Source of the DNA: Oceanobacter antarcticus
GTDB lineage: Bacteria > Pseudomonadota > Gammaproteobacteria > Pseudomonadales > Oceanobacteraceae
Length of the DNA stretch: 64,000 nt
Direction: 5' to 3'
Assembly: GCF_044962685.1 (NCBI RefSeq)
Contig: NZ_JBBKTX010000010.1
Location: forward strand, 1 to 64,000
The position numbers and the translations under genes are program-made. Below, in pieces: positions 18,080-26,389 of this stretch. The notes below the pieces were generated by a model that saw nothing but the letters and a program-made list of their open reading frames with translations, was not told the DNA's origin and did not search any database. The stretch's first letter is position 1. Every line of letters begins with the position of its first letter.

Positions 18080-19285
18080 ATGAAAGCTTGGCAGCTACCT
18101 TTATTTGCAATGGCGTCCGTGAGTACGGCCGCGTATGCAGTTCAGCCGGATGGAATCATGCTTGGAAGTGGAGTGACTTTGCTGCCTAGTATCAAGGCTG
18201 AAGTCGAGAATAACAGTAATATTTATTTACAGGATTCAAACAGTGAAGTGAGTTCCGTCATTACTCGTTTGGCACCTTCCATTGCGCTAGAAGTCGATCT
18301 TGGTGCAACGTTGTTGGGTTTTGCTGCCGATTTTGAAAATGGCACGTATGATCACGATTCCAACGATAATTACCTCGATCAGACCTATTCTGCCAGTGGT
18401 GAATTTGAGTTAGGGGCAAAAAATTCAGCGTCCTTGGATGCGTCTTTGAATAAAGGCCATGATGATCGTGGTACTGGTGCTTTGGAAGGACCACAGGCGA
18501 CCAGCATTGCTGATCCCAGTGAGTATGATGAAACGACTTTCGGCGGTAGCTACACTTATGGAGCTGATAGTTCGATGTTGCAGTTGACCGGTTTTGGGAC
18601 TGTATACGACAAGTCATATACAAATAATAAATCGTCTACCGCCGATCTTGAACATGACAAAACCACGCTTGGCGCGCGTTTGTCCTATAAAATTAGTGGG
18701 ATGACCCGTGCAGAAATTGAAGTTTCTCAAGCTGAGACCAGTTTTGTAACTGATACTGCAGCACTGGAGCGTGATGGTTCAGAAACTCGCTTGATGGCTG
18801 GTGTGTCGTGGGATATCACAGGTAAAACCACGGGTTCCTTATTGGTGGGTAACTCTGCTCGCAGCTTTGATCAGTCGGATCTGGATACCCAAACCAAGTT
18901 TGCATGGGAAATTGGTGCTTCGTGGTCTCCTCGCGAATATTCCACATTGAACTTCTCCTCTAATCAAAGTGCAGAAGAAACCACTGGCAGTGGTAACTTC
19001 ATTGATCGGGTCGTCACTACTTTGTCTTGGGATCATGAGTTTTCCAGTTATTGGAGTGCTGATGCGAGCTTTAGCCGTACCTCTGATACTTATGTAAATG
19101 CTGGAGTCTCGGCTTTTTCGGATCGGAAAGACACATTGAATGATATGTCTGTTGGTGCAGTTTACTCTCCAAACAAGATGGTTGATATCGAAGCTGGTTT
19201 GACAAAGTCTGCTCGAACTAGCAATGTTGATGGCTTGGATTATAGCCAAACTATAATGGTAGCCAGTGTTTTGGTTGCTTTCTAA
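18080..19285 (+). CDS. Outer-membrane beta-barrel exopolysaccharide protein (VpsM/EpsL-like)
   Basis: This is a 401-residue protein. A cleavable signal peptide ends near AAYAVQP. The remainder is rich in alternating polar/hydrophobic strands, Asp/Ser/Thr loops and paired beta-strands, and ends in Phe, as outer-membrane barrels do. It sits between the initiating transferase and the Wza-like gene, the position of VpsM in Vibrio and EpsL-type barrels in other systems, and probably forms or assists the export pore. Family assignment is by architecture and context rather than a catalytic motif. GAGAGG lies upstream of the ATG. Confidence 0.8.
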   Translation: MKAWQLPLFAMASVSTAAYAVQPDGIMLGSGVTLLPSIKAEVENNSNIYLQDSNSEVSSVITRLAPSIALEVDLGATLLGFAADFENGTYDHDSNDNYLDQTYSASGEFELGAKNSASLDASLNKGHDDRGTGALEGPQATSIADPSEYDETTFGGSYTYGADSSMLQLTGFGTVYDKSYTNNKSSTADLEHDKTTLGARLSYKISGMTRAEIEVSQAETSFVTDTAALERDGSETRLMAGVSWDITGKTTGSLLVGNSARSFDQSDLDTQTKFAWEIGASWSPREYSTLNFSSNQSAEETTGSGNFIDRVVTTLSWDHEFSSYWSADASFSRTSDTYVNAGVSAFSDRKDTLNDMSVGAVYSPNKMVDIEAGLTKSARTSNVDGLDYSQTIMVASVLVAF

Positions 19286-19316
19286 AGATGTTGCTTTAGT
19301 ATGGCGATCTTCTTGT

Positions 19317-19348
19317 TGGGTCCAGTCAAAAGGCTGGGCTTTTTTTAT
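19317..19348 (+). terminator. Weak intrinsic terminator after the barrel gene
   Basis: A short stem (TCCAG at 19320-19324 with CTGGG at 19333-19337) is followed by a run of seven T. It could reduce transcription into the Wza-like gene and set the ratio of barrel to export protein. Confidence 0.45.
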
Positions 19349-19365
19349 AGGTTTAAGGAATGCGA

Positions 19366-19917
19366 ATGAGGGGCTTGCTTACAATCTTGTTGGCATTAAT
19401 TATGCCGTCGCTGGCTATGGCTGATAATGTAGACTATACCTTGGGGTCTGGTGACCTGGTTCATATAGTTGTTTTTGGAGAGCCTGATCTTAGTGATGAT
19501 TTTCTTGTAGGGCCGTCCGGTAATATCGGTTTTCCGCTTCTTGGTGATGTGTCTGCTGCCGGGTCTACCCCCTCGCAGCTTCAACAGGAAATTTCAACTC
19601 TTCTGCGTAATGGCTATCTTATAGATCCTCGCGTGTCTATTTCTATCAAGGAATACCGCCTGATTTATATTAATGGTGAGGTTGAATCTCCTGGAGACTA
19701 TTCTTTCACTCCAGGGTTAACGATTGAAAAAGCCATTGCTATCGCGGGTGGTTTTACTGATCGGGCGTCCAGACAAAAGATTTTTGTAACTCATGATGTC
19801 ACCAGTGCCAGTAAAGATAGTAGTAAACTTCTGAGTGGCAAGGGCCGGGAAAAGTTGAGCCTATCTGATTTTGTCAGACCTGGTGATGTAATTACTGTTG
19901 AACAGAGTTTCTTCTGA
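19366..19917 (+). CDS. Wza/VpsN-like polysaccharide export protein
   Basis: This periplasmic/outer-membrane export protein is 183 residues from the ATG at 19366, or 185 from an ATG at 19360. The second ATG is preferred because AAGGA is correctly spaced only for it. A signal peptide ends near LAMAD. The poly-export domain (YTLGSGDLVHIVVFGEPDLS) is followed by an SLBB-type domain (YINGEVESPGDYSF). It lacks the lipobox and the long C-terminus of E. coli Wza, so it is the short type that works with a separate barrel, here the preceding gene. Confidence 0.88.
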   Translation: MRGLLTILLALIMPSLAMADNVDYTLGSGDLVHIVVFGEPDLSDDFLVGPSGNIGFPLLGDVSAAGSTPSQLQQEISTLLRNGYLIDPRVSISIKEYRLIYINGEVESPGDYSFTPGLTIEKAIAIAGGFTDRASRQKIFVTHDVTSASKDSSKLLSGKGREKLSLSDFVRPGDVITVEQSFF

Positions 19918-19929
19918 GTAGGGATAGTT

Positions 19930-22131
19930 ATGGTATCAAGTCAATCGTCTGAAACTGCCGAGATTTCTATCGATATTATGCGGTATGTGAAGCTAGTTCT
20001 GGCTTATTCCGGCCGGATTATTGCTTTTGGGGTAGTAGTGTCATTGCTGACCTATTTGGTGCTTTCTACAATCAAGCCGCAGTACGAAGCAACGTCAACA
20101 CTGTTGATCGAGCAATCTCAGATCTTGTCTATTGAAGAAGTATATTCAGGATTTGGACGTTCATCTGACTATTTATTGACCCAATTTGAAATTCTGAAAA
20201 GCCGTGATTTGTCTCGAAGGGTGACTGAAAAGCTTGGCCTGGTTGATTCGACAGAATTTAATCCGTTCAAATCATCCGGTGAGAAGAGTTTCTCCTTCAG
20301 AGAGTATTTATCAGGCGAGAGCGCGCCAGTTCCAACCGCAGCTGATGAATTTGAGGAGACAGTAAACCGGGTCTGGGAGGCTATTCAGGTTCGGCCTGTT
20401 CTTCGTACTCAGTTAGTCAATATTACTGTAACAAGTATTAATCCGAGCTTGGCTGCCAATGTTGCAAACGCAGTCGGTGAGGCTTATATCGAAATCCAGC
20501 TTGAAACGAAATCTGGTGTGAACAAGGACGCTTCGGCGTGGTTGAGTAAGCGTCTTGTGGGGATGAAAGCTACCTTGGAAAGCTCGGAAGGAAAGCTGCA
20601 GGCGTTTCGTGAAGAGAATAATTTGATCGAACTGCCTGATAGTAGTCTTGGCTCGCTTGTTAGTCAGGAAATTCAGTCGATTTCGACTGAATTGTCAGAG
20701 GCGAGAAGTCGTCGCTTGGATCTTGAAACTACATCTAAACAGATCAAAGCGATGGGCACCGCCTCCTTGGACCGAGTGTCAACTATTCCTGCATTCTTAC
20801 AGAACGGTTCAACGAACTCTCTGTTTGAAAAAGTGGTTTCCGCTGACTTGCGAGTCAATGAGCTCAGTAAGCGTTATGGCGTTAAACACCCTAAAATGAT
20901 TTCTGCACAGTCTGAGTTGAATTCTTCATTAACGGCACTGGATGACCATTTCTCACGCTTGTCTAAAGGCTTGGAATCAGAGTATCAAGCTGCACTTAAT
21001 AAAGAAAAAGCGCTCGACGCATTGCTTGTCCAAAAAAAGGATGAAATTCGTCGTATCAATCGGGCTGAATTTCAGTTGAACGAATACAAAAGGGAAGTTT
21101 CAGCTAATCAGCAGATCTACGATACATTTTTTAGCCGTATTCGAGAAACAACGGAAACCAGTGACTTGGGGGCCGCTACAGTACGATTGACGGATCCAGC
21201 CCTGACGCCAAAATATCCGGTCAAACCCAAAAAAGGAATGATCACCGTTGCGGCATTTATTATCTCGTCTGGGTTAATGGCTGCGGTGATCATCTTGCTG
21301 GAAGTTTTGAATTCAACTATCAAGAATGCTTCAGATGTTACGCGTAAGCTGGGTGCTTCTGTTTTGGGTATTGTTCCCTTATATAAAAGTGCTGCGAGTA
21401 GCGACCCTGATGATAAATTACTTGTGCGTGCATTTTCGGATGAGGCTGCCCCGGGCTTTGCTGAATCGATACGCTCATTGAGAACAAATATTACACTCGC
21501 AGGACTGGAGCATCCGGTTAAAACTATTTTGGTGACTTCAACGGTTCCCGGAGAAGGAAAGACGACGACATCGGCCAATTTGGCAGAAGCTTACGGGCAG
21601 GTAGAAAAAACACTTCTTATTGATGCTGACATGCGTAAACCTAGTCTGGCAAGAAAGGTAGCTCTTCCTTTTAATAGTAAGGGATTGTCTAACGCAGTAG
21701 CATATCCAGATCAGCTGGATGAGTGTATTCACCATATACCGGAGTTGGGAGTAGATATAATGCCTTCTGGTCCTCTACCCCCTAATCCACTTGAATTGTT
21801 GGGTTCGCCAAACTTTGAATCGATTCTTCATGTCTTGAGTGATCGCTACGACAGAATTATTATTGACTCTGCGCCTACCAAGTTGGTGAGTGATGGAGTC
21901 TTGTTATCAACTCTGGTTGATGCTGTAATATATGTTGTAAATGCAGATTCAACCAGAGATGGTGTTATTAAGGGTAGTTTACAGCGCCTGAGCGCGTGCA
22001 ATGCTCGTGTTCTCGGTATCGTTTTGAATCAGCTGGACTTTGAAAAGGAAATCAAATATGGCGGCGTGGATTCAGAGTATTATGCTGATTATTCTCAAGG
22101 TTATGGCTATCTTTCATCAAAAAATAGCTAG
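19930..22131 (+). CDS. Wzc/VpsO-like chain-length regulator and tyrosine kinase
   Basis: A 733-residue polysaccharide co-polymerase. The N-terminal Wzz domain begins with a membrane segment at about residues 20-45, followed by long periplasmic coiled coils (220-400) and a second membrane segment near 438-460 preceded by the Pro-rich TPKYPVKPKKG. The cytoplasmic BY-kinase domain has Walker A (STVPGEGKTTTS, near 538), Walker A' (LLIDADMRKPS) and Walker B (IIIDSAP). The C-terminus carries a Tyr cluster (YGGVDSEYYADYSQGYGY), the autophosphorylation tail that controls polymer length. It lies 12 bp after the Wza-like gene. Confidence 0.93.
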   Translation: MVSSQSSETAEISIDIMRYVKLVLAYSGRIIAFGVVVSLLTYLVLSTIKPQYEATSTLLIEQSQILSIEEVYSGFGRSSDYLLTQFEILKSRDLSRRVTEKLGLVDSTEFNPFKSSGEKSFSFREYLSGESAPVPTAADEFEETVNRVWEAIQVRPVLRTQLVNITVTSINPSLAANVANAVGEAYIEIQLETKSGVNKDASAWLSKRLVGMKATLESSEGKLQAFREENNLIELPDSSLGSLVSQEIQSISTELSEARSRRLDLETTSKQIKAMGTASLDRVSTIPAFLQNGSTNSLFEKVVSADLRVNELSKRYGVKHPKMISAQSELNSSLTALDDHFSRLSKGLESEYQAALNKEKALDALLVQKKDEIRRINRAEFQLNEYKREVSANQQIYDTFFSRIRETTETSDLGAATVRLTDPALTPKYPVKPKKGMITVAAFIISSGLMAAVIILLEVLNSTIKNASDVTRKLGASVLGIVPLYKSAASSDPDDKLLVRAFSDEAAPGFAESIRSLRTNITLAGLEHPVKTILVTSTVPGEGKTTTSANLAEAYGQVEKTLLIDADMRKPSLARKVALPFNSKGLSNAVAYPDQLDECIHHIPELGVDIMPSGPLPPNPLELLGSPNFESILHVLSDRYDRIIIDSAPTKLVSDGVLLSTLVDAVIYVVNADSTRDGVIKGSLQRLSACNARVLGIVLNQLDFEKEIKYGGVDSEYYADYSQGYGYLSSKNS

Positions 22132-22148
22132 TCTTGTATAACACTGGC

Positions 22149-22739
22149 ATGAAAATTAATAGCATAAAAACAAAAGGACTTATTCGTGTTCTCTTGTTTG
22201 CTAATATTTTACTTTGTGGTGTTTTTTCAATAGCTGGTGCAGTGCCTTCTCTGCTTGTGCACGGCTTGGTGACACGTGGTGATATTGTCTTCCTATCCTT
22301 TTTGAATACTTTTAATCCAGATATTGCTGTTGAGCTTGCAAAATCTCAAAGGGAGGGCTTGAATCGCGAGTATGTGGATGAGCAACTGTTGGTTGAGTCA
22401 TCATCTCTTCGACCTTACTGGCCATATTATCAGTTGGAATTGCTGTATGTTCAGATTCTTAATCACGATGATGTGGATTTAATTCGTTTAACCTTTGACA
22501 AGGTGATTTCGTTGGGTGCGCATGAGCGTGGAATTGATGTCGGTATTATTCCTATGTCATTTATGGTTTGGACTAGTTTGAGAGAGGATCAGATCGGTTG
22601 GGTCATGTCAAGAATGAATACTGCCAGACAAAGCACCACTACAAATTTGATCAAAGTGTCAGAGGATTATGGTCTGAAATGGTACCTGTGTAGCAAACTT
22701 CAGTGGATCCAAGTTGCCAGGGCTTGCAGGGGTGATTAG
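22149..22739 (+). CDS. VpsP-like small polysaccharide-locus protein
   Basis: A 196-residue protein starting at the ATG at 22149. It has one N-terminal membrane segment (about 10-33) and a mostly helical remainder beginning near SLRPYWPYYQLELLYVQ. No catalytic motif is visible. Position directly after the Wzc-like kinase and overall size match VpsP, the uncharacterised fifth gene of the Vibrio vpsL-P block; the assignment rests mainly on this synteny. It is the last gene of the locus, followed by a strong terminator. An in-frame TTG five codons earlier is an alternative start. Confidence 0.6.
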   Translation: MKINSIKTKGLIRVLLFANILLCGVFSIAGAVPSLLVHGLVTRGDIVFLSFLNTFNPDIAVELAKSQREGLNREYVDEQLLVESSSLRPYWPYYQLELLYVQILNHDDVDLIRLTFDKVISLGAHERGIDVGIIPMSFMVWTSLREDQIGWVMSRMNTARQSTTTNLIKVSEDYGLKWYLCSKLQWIQVARACRGD

Positions 22740-22759
22740 TTAAGCCTTGCTCGGCGGTT

Positions 22760-22799
22760 AAATATATCAGGGTGATTCAGTCTTCACCCTGATATATTT
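22760..22799. terminator. Bidirectional terminator closing the polysaccharide locus
   Basis: A perfect 16-bp inverted repeat (22760-22775 with 22784-22799; AAATATATCAGGGTGA and its complement) with an 8-base loop. Its outer A/T flanks give a U-tract in either direction. It separates the VpsP-like gene from the convergent fabA. Confidence 0.9.
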
Positions 22800-22807
22800 G
22801 TGATAAT

Positions 22808-23323
22808 CTAGAAATTTTCTGTTGACGTAAACAAGCCAACGCGAAGATCCTTGGCGGTGTAAATTTCACGACCATCAACTTCCATACTGGCGTCGGCAAT
22901 GCCCATGACCAGTTTCTGTTCCATCACGCGTTTGATGCTAATGCGATAAGTTACTTTTTTAGCGGTCGGCAAGACTTGTCCGCGAAATTTGACTTCTCCG
23001 CTACCCAGTGCTCGGCCTCGGCCTGGGTTGCCGCGCCAGCCGAGGTAGAAGCCTACCAATTGCCACATGGCGTCGAGTCCGAGACAGCCTGGCATCACCG
23101 GGTCGCTTTCAAAGTGGCAATCAAAAAACCACAGTGATGGATCTATATCCAGTTCGGCAACAATTTCACCTTTACCATAGTTTCCGCCTTCGTTGCTGAT
23201 GTTGGTGACGCGATCCATCATCAGCATATTGGGCAATGGCAAACGGGCGTTCCCTTCACCAAAAAGTTGACCGTGACCGCAAGATAAAAGGGCTTCGCGA
23301 TCGTAAGAATGTTGGCGAGTCAT
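22808..23323 (-). CDS. fabA: 3-hydroxydecanoyl-ACP dehydratase/isomerase
   Basis: The 171-residue FabA introduces the cis double bond in type II fatty-acid synthesis: it dehydrates 3-hydroxydecanoyl-ACP and isomerises trans-2- to cis-3-decenoyl-ACP. The catalytic pair is visible at the standard positions, His70 (CHFESDPVMPG) and Asp84 (GLDAMWQL). The length matches E. coli FabA. The fabB that usually accompanies fabA is not seen; a KAS III-like gene lies upstream on the same strand after a 265-bp gap that probably carries the fabA promoter. Confidence 0.96.
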   Translation of the reverse strand: MTRQHSYDREALLSCGHGQLFGEGNARLPLPNMLMMDRVTNISNEGGNYGKGEIVAELDIDPSLWFFDCHFESDPVMPGCLGLDAMWQLVGFYLGWRGNPGRGRALGSGEVKFRGQVLPTAKKVTYRISIKRVMEQKLVMGIADASMEVDGREIYTAKDLRVGLFTSTENF

Positions 23324-23588
23324 GCACGCTTCCTCGTTGTTATGGCATGTTCTTCAAAGTGCCGGGTAAGATGACACAGCGGTTTGTTTAACGCTAATGA
23401 AGGTTACTTGAAATAAAGGAAATAATAGCAATCGGCTGTTTTGGGTTATGAATTCGGCAGATTTCTATTGTTTTCGGGTTATTTGCGTTTTGTGTCTTGT
23501 TGGTGCATCGGCTTGTTGGTGTTCACGGTATGAAAATGAAAATTCCAACTCGGTATTAACTGCTTGTCCGTGTAGTGGTTTTGGGTAG

Positions 23589-24707
23589 TCAGCATTTTTC
23601 TACCAGCAGGCTGCCAATGGAATAGCCCGCTCCGAATGAGCAGATCAGGCCCTTGTCGCCCGCTTCAAAATCATTCTGGTGGCGATGGAACGCAATGATG
23701 GAGCCGGAAGAGGCGGTGTTGGCAAATTCGTCCAGTACGACAGGGGCTTCGTTATTTTCCGGCAGCCGTCCAAGCAGTTTTTTTACGGCGAACAGGTTCA
23801 TATTGATGTTGGCCTGATGCAGCCACATGCGCTTCAAATCGCTGGCGCTTAGCTGGTTCTGGCTCAGCTGGCGTTCTATAAAGTCGGTGACCAGCGGCAG
23901 CAATTCCTTGAATACCTTGCGTCCTTCTTGTTTGAAGTAGGGGCGGCTGTCGGGCAGGGCGTCCTGACAATGGTCGGTATAATTGCCGTCGCAACGGATA
24001 TTATCGGAAAAACGGGTGAGCTGTTGGGTGTCCAGAATTCGGAAGCCGGATTGTTTGTCATTGTGGTGTTCCGGTTCCAGTACCGCTGCTGTGGCGACAT
24101 CGCCAAAAATAAAATGGCTATCCCGCGAGGTCAGGTCGACCTGAGGGGTTACAAATTCTGGATTAACGAGCAGGGCGCGTTTGGCGGTTCCGGCTTTGAG
24201 GGCGTTGTAAGCACTGATCAATCCAAAGGTGGCGGATGAGCAGGCGATCCCCATATCGTAGGCATAGCCAGAACAGCCCAGCTTGTGCTGGATTTCAACT
24301 GCAATCGATGGGTAGGCACGTTGATGATTGGTGCAGGCGACGATCAGCAGGTCAATGTCGGCTGGTTGCAGGTTGGCCGCTGCCAGCGCGGCACGTGCTG
24401 CGGCCAGTCCCATGGTGACGGCTTCGGGTTCTTCGCCTTCCCTGGTTGGGTCAAAAGTCGGGCGCATGCGCTTGATGTCCAGCATGCCTTGTTTGTGCAT
24501 GGTGTAGCGGTGTTTGATACCAGAGGCTTTTTCAATGAATTCGGCGCTTGAGAGTGGTGCGGCGCTGGTTTCTCCGGCGGCAATGGCGCTGGCGTTATCG
24601 CTGTTGTGTTGTTCTGCCCAGGTATTGTAGGCCGCTACCAGCTCTTCGTTGCTGATGCTTTCGCTGGGGGTATACAGGCCGGTGCCTGTTATCAGGATGT
24701 CTGTCAT
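23589..24707 (-). CDS. Beta-ketoacyl-ACP synthase III family (PA3286-like)
   Basis: A 372-residue thiolase-fold condensing enzyme. The catalytic triad is seen as Cys156 (IACSSATFG), His297 (LHQANINM) and Asn330 (EFANTASSGS). It is longer than housekeeping FabH, with an N-terminal insertion around 30-60, and resembles the Pseudomonas PA3286 type, which extends octanoyl-CoA to feed beta-oxidation intermediates into fatty-acid synthesis. Placement beside fabA fits a role in making or recycling medium-chain acyl-ACP. It is divergent from the DUF4149 gene. Confidence 0.82.
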   Translation of the reverse strand: MTDILITGTGLYTPSESISNEELVAAYNTWAEQHNSDNASAIAAGETSAAPLSSAEFIEKASGIKHRYTMHKQGMLDIKRMRPTFDPTREGEEPEAVTMGLAAARAALAAANLQPADIDLLIVACTNHQRAYPSIAVEIQHKLGCSGYAYDMGIACSSATFGLISAYNALKAGTAKRALLVNPEFVTPQVDLTSRDSHFIFGDVATAAVLEPEHHNDKQSGFRILDTQQLTRFSDNIRCDGNYTDHCQDALPDSRPYFKQEGRKVFKELLPLVTDFIERQLSQNQLSASDLKRMWLHQANINMNLFAVKKLLGRLPENNEAPVVLDEFANTASSGSIIAFHRHQNDFEAGDKGLICSFGAGYSIGSLLVEKC

Positions 24708-24856
24708 TCTTGGCTACCTTGTTTTTGCCTATTATCGACAGATTGCTGTCATATTCCAAATATTCATGGATGTTTTTCCCTGAGCTGTTTTTGTTCCTTG
24801 AAATCAAGGGCGACACATGCGGAAATTGGAGCTTGCCAGTCGGGTGAGGGTTTCTT

Positions 24857-25216
24857 GTGGTTCGGGATTATTTAATGGTGTTACGCACTCTCTGGCTGGG
24901 AGGGATTTGGGTGTGTGCCTGGCTGGTACGGCCGTTGCTGGAGCAACAGGGCTATTTCCCCCATCATGGTTTGGTTGTTATGCACTGGATGGTTGCGGTG
25001 GGGGTGGCGGTCGCCGCCTTGATGGTAGTGCTGGCAGCGTTTGGTCGAATCCTTCAGTGGGACTCAAGAGCGGTTCAGTTGTTACTGGTCATGTTGCTGT
25101 TATCGCTGCTGTATTTTGGCCTGATGCCTTGGTGGAAGCTGCAGATGATGGTACTGCATGCGCTGTGTGTTCTCGGCGCGGTGTGGGTGATGCTGGCGCC
25201 CAGATCCGTGTTGTGA
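24857..25216 (+). CDS. DUF4149-type membrane protein
   Basis: A 119-residue protein with four predicted membrane helices. The N-terminal LRTLWLGGIWVCAWLVRPLL segment is typical of DUF4149 proteins. In Pseudomonas a DUF4149 gene also lies next to yhbY and rlmE, which supports the call. The frame opens with a GTG at 24857; an ATG seven codons in is a possible alternative. Function unknown. It converges on yhbY. Confidence 0.7.
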   Translation: MVRDYLMVLRTLWLGGIWVCAWLVRPLLEQQGYFPHHGLVVMHWMVAVGVAVAALMVVLAAFGRILQWDSRAVQLLLVMLLLSLLYFGLMPWWKLQMMVLHALCVLGAVWVMLAPRSVL

Positions 25217-25242
25217 ATTCGGGTAAATCTTTATTAATACAG

Positions 25243-25280
25243 GAAAAAGCAGGCCACGATATCTCGATGCATCGTGGCCA
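25243..25280 (-). terminator. Terminator of yhbY
   Basis: GGCCACGAT (25252-25260) pairs perfectly with ATCGTGGCC (25271-25279). Read leftward the stem is followed by GCTTTTT, an intrinsic terminator for yhbY; it may also stop the DUF4149 transcript. Confidence 0.8.
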
Positions 25281-25288
25281 GAGCGGGG

Positions 25289-25606
25289 TCAGGGCTTGCT
25301 ATCGCCACGCTGCAGGTTAGACAAGTTGATCTTGGCGCGTGGATTGCGGCGCAACAACAGTGCCGTATTGCCAATCTGCTGTACCAGCATGGCTTTGGTG
25401 ATTCCGAGCAGCTCGGCAATGACGGCTTTTTTCAGATCTCTGTCGCCCACGGATACCTTGATTTTGATCAGCTCGTGGTCGTCGAGTGCGCGATTAAGTT
25501 CTTCGAGCACGCCTTCGCTCAGGCCATTGCTGGCAACGGTAACAACCGGGTTCAGGTTGTGGCCAATAGCGCGATACGCTTTCTTTTGTTCGTTGGTGAG
25601 CGGCAT
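25289..25606 (-). CDS. yhbY: Ribosome-associated CRM-domain RNA-binding protein
   Basis: The 105-residue YhbY binds pre-50S ribosomal particles through its single CRM/KH-like domain. The sequence LTNEQKKAYRAIGHNLNPVV and the later GNTALLLRR motif are characteristic. The ATG at 25604-25606 was chosen over a longer frame because the conserved domain begins there. It is divergent from rlmE, with 95 bp between them, an arrangement conserved in gammaproteobacteria. Confidence 0.93.
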   Translation of the reverse strand: MPLTNEQKKAYRAIGHNLNPVVTVASNGLSEGVLEELNRALDDHELIKIKVSVGDRDLKKAVIAELLGITKAMLVQQIGNTALLLRRNPRAKINLSNLQRGDSKP

Positions 25607-25701
25607 TTGTTTGTCCGGCCCTCGGGTGAGAGTGTTAAAATAATCTGCCCTGATGAACAGGGTATGACGCAAGAGTATATCTGACCGGAAGGCAAACCCC
25701 T

Positions 25702-26322
25702 ATGGCACGATCCAAATCCAGCGCAGGCTGGTTAAAGGAACATGTGGACGATATGTATGTCCAGAAGGCACAGCAGGATGGTTATCGAACCCGTGCCAGC
25801 TACAAATTGATTGAACTGGATGAAAAAGATCAGCTGCTGCGCTCCGGCATGACCGTGATTGATCTGGGGTCGGCTCCTGGAGGCTGGTCGCAGGTGGTGG
25901 TGCAGCGGGTTGGGGAGCAGGGTACGGTGATTGCCTCTGATATTTTATCTATGGACACGATAGCAGGGGTTGACTTTATTCAGGGCGATTTTACCGAGGA
26001 ATCAGTATTTAATGTACTGATGGAACGTATCGGTTCCAATCGGGTAGGCCTTGTAATTTCAGATATGGCCCCCAACATGAGTGGAGTGAGTTCGATTGAT
26101 CAGCCCGGTGCGATGTATCTGGTTGAGCTAGCGCTGGATATGGCGCGACAAGTGTTAAGTCCTGGTGGCAATTTTGTCGCCAAGGTGTTTCAGGGAGAAG
26201 GGTATGATGATTACCTCAAGGATCTTCGTGCATCCTTTGATAAAGTGCTGATTCGCAAGCCCAAGGCGTCCAGGCCCAGGTCTCGAGAGGTCTATATTGT
26301 TGCGAAAGGTTTCCGTGGCTAG
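25702..26322 (+). CDS. rlmE: 23S rRNA 2'-O-ribose U2552 methyltransferase
   Basis: The 206-residue RlmE (FtsJ/RrmJ) methylates U2552 in the A-loop of 23S rRNA using S-adenosylmethionine. The SAM motif is IDLGSAPGGWSQ (53-64) and the K-D-K-E tetrad is visible as K35, D121, K161 and E196. GGAAGG upstream supports the ATG. ftsH follows after a 67-bp spacer containing a small hairpin (AGGCGT 26352-26357 / ACGCCT 26361-26366), so the genes are probably cotranscribed. Confidence 0.96.
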   Translation: MARSKSSAGWLKEHVDDMYVQKAQQDGYRTRASYKLIELDEKDQLLRSGMTVIDLGSAPGGWSQVVVQRVGEQGTVIASDILSMDTIAGVDFIQGDFTEESVFNVLMERIGSNRVGLVISDMAPNMSGVSSIDQPGAMYLVELALDMARQVLSPGGNFVAKVFQGEGYDDYLKDLRASFDKVLIRKPKASRPRSREVYIVAKGFRG

Positions 26323-26389
26323 TGGATGCTTGCTAAGCTAAGACAGAATCAAGGCGTTATACGCCTGTAATAGAGAGGTAGTGCCACCC

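Noticed and set aside
24817..25320. 167-codon plus-strand frame over the DUF4149 gene
   Set aside because: It overlaps the DUF4149 gene in another frame, runs into the yhbY terminator and is Gly/Val-rich without family signal.
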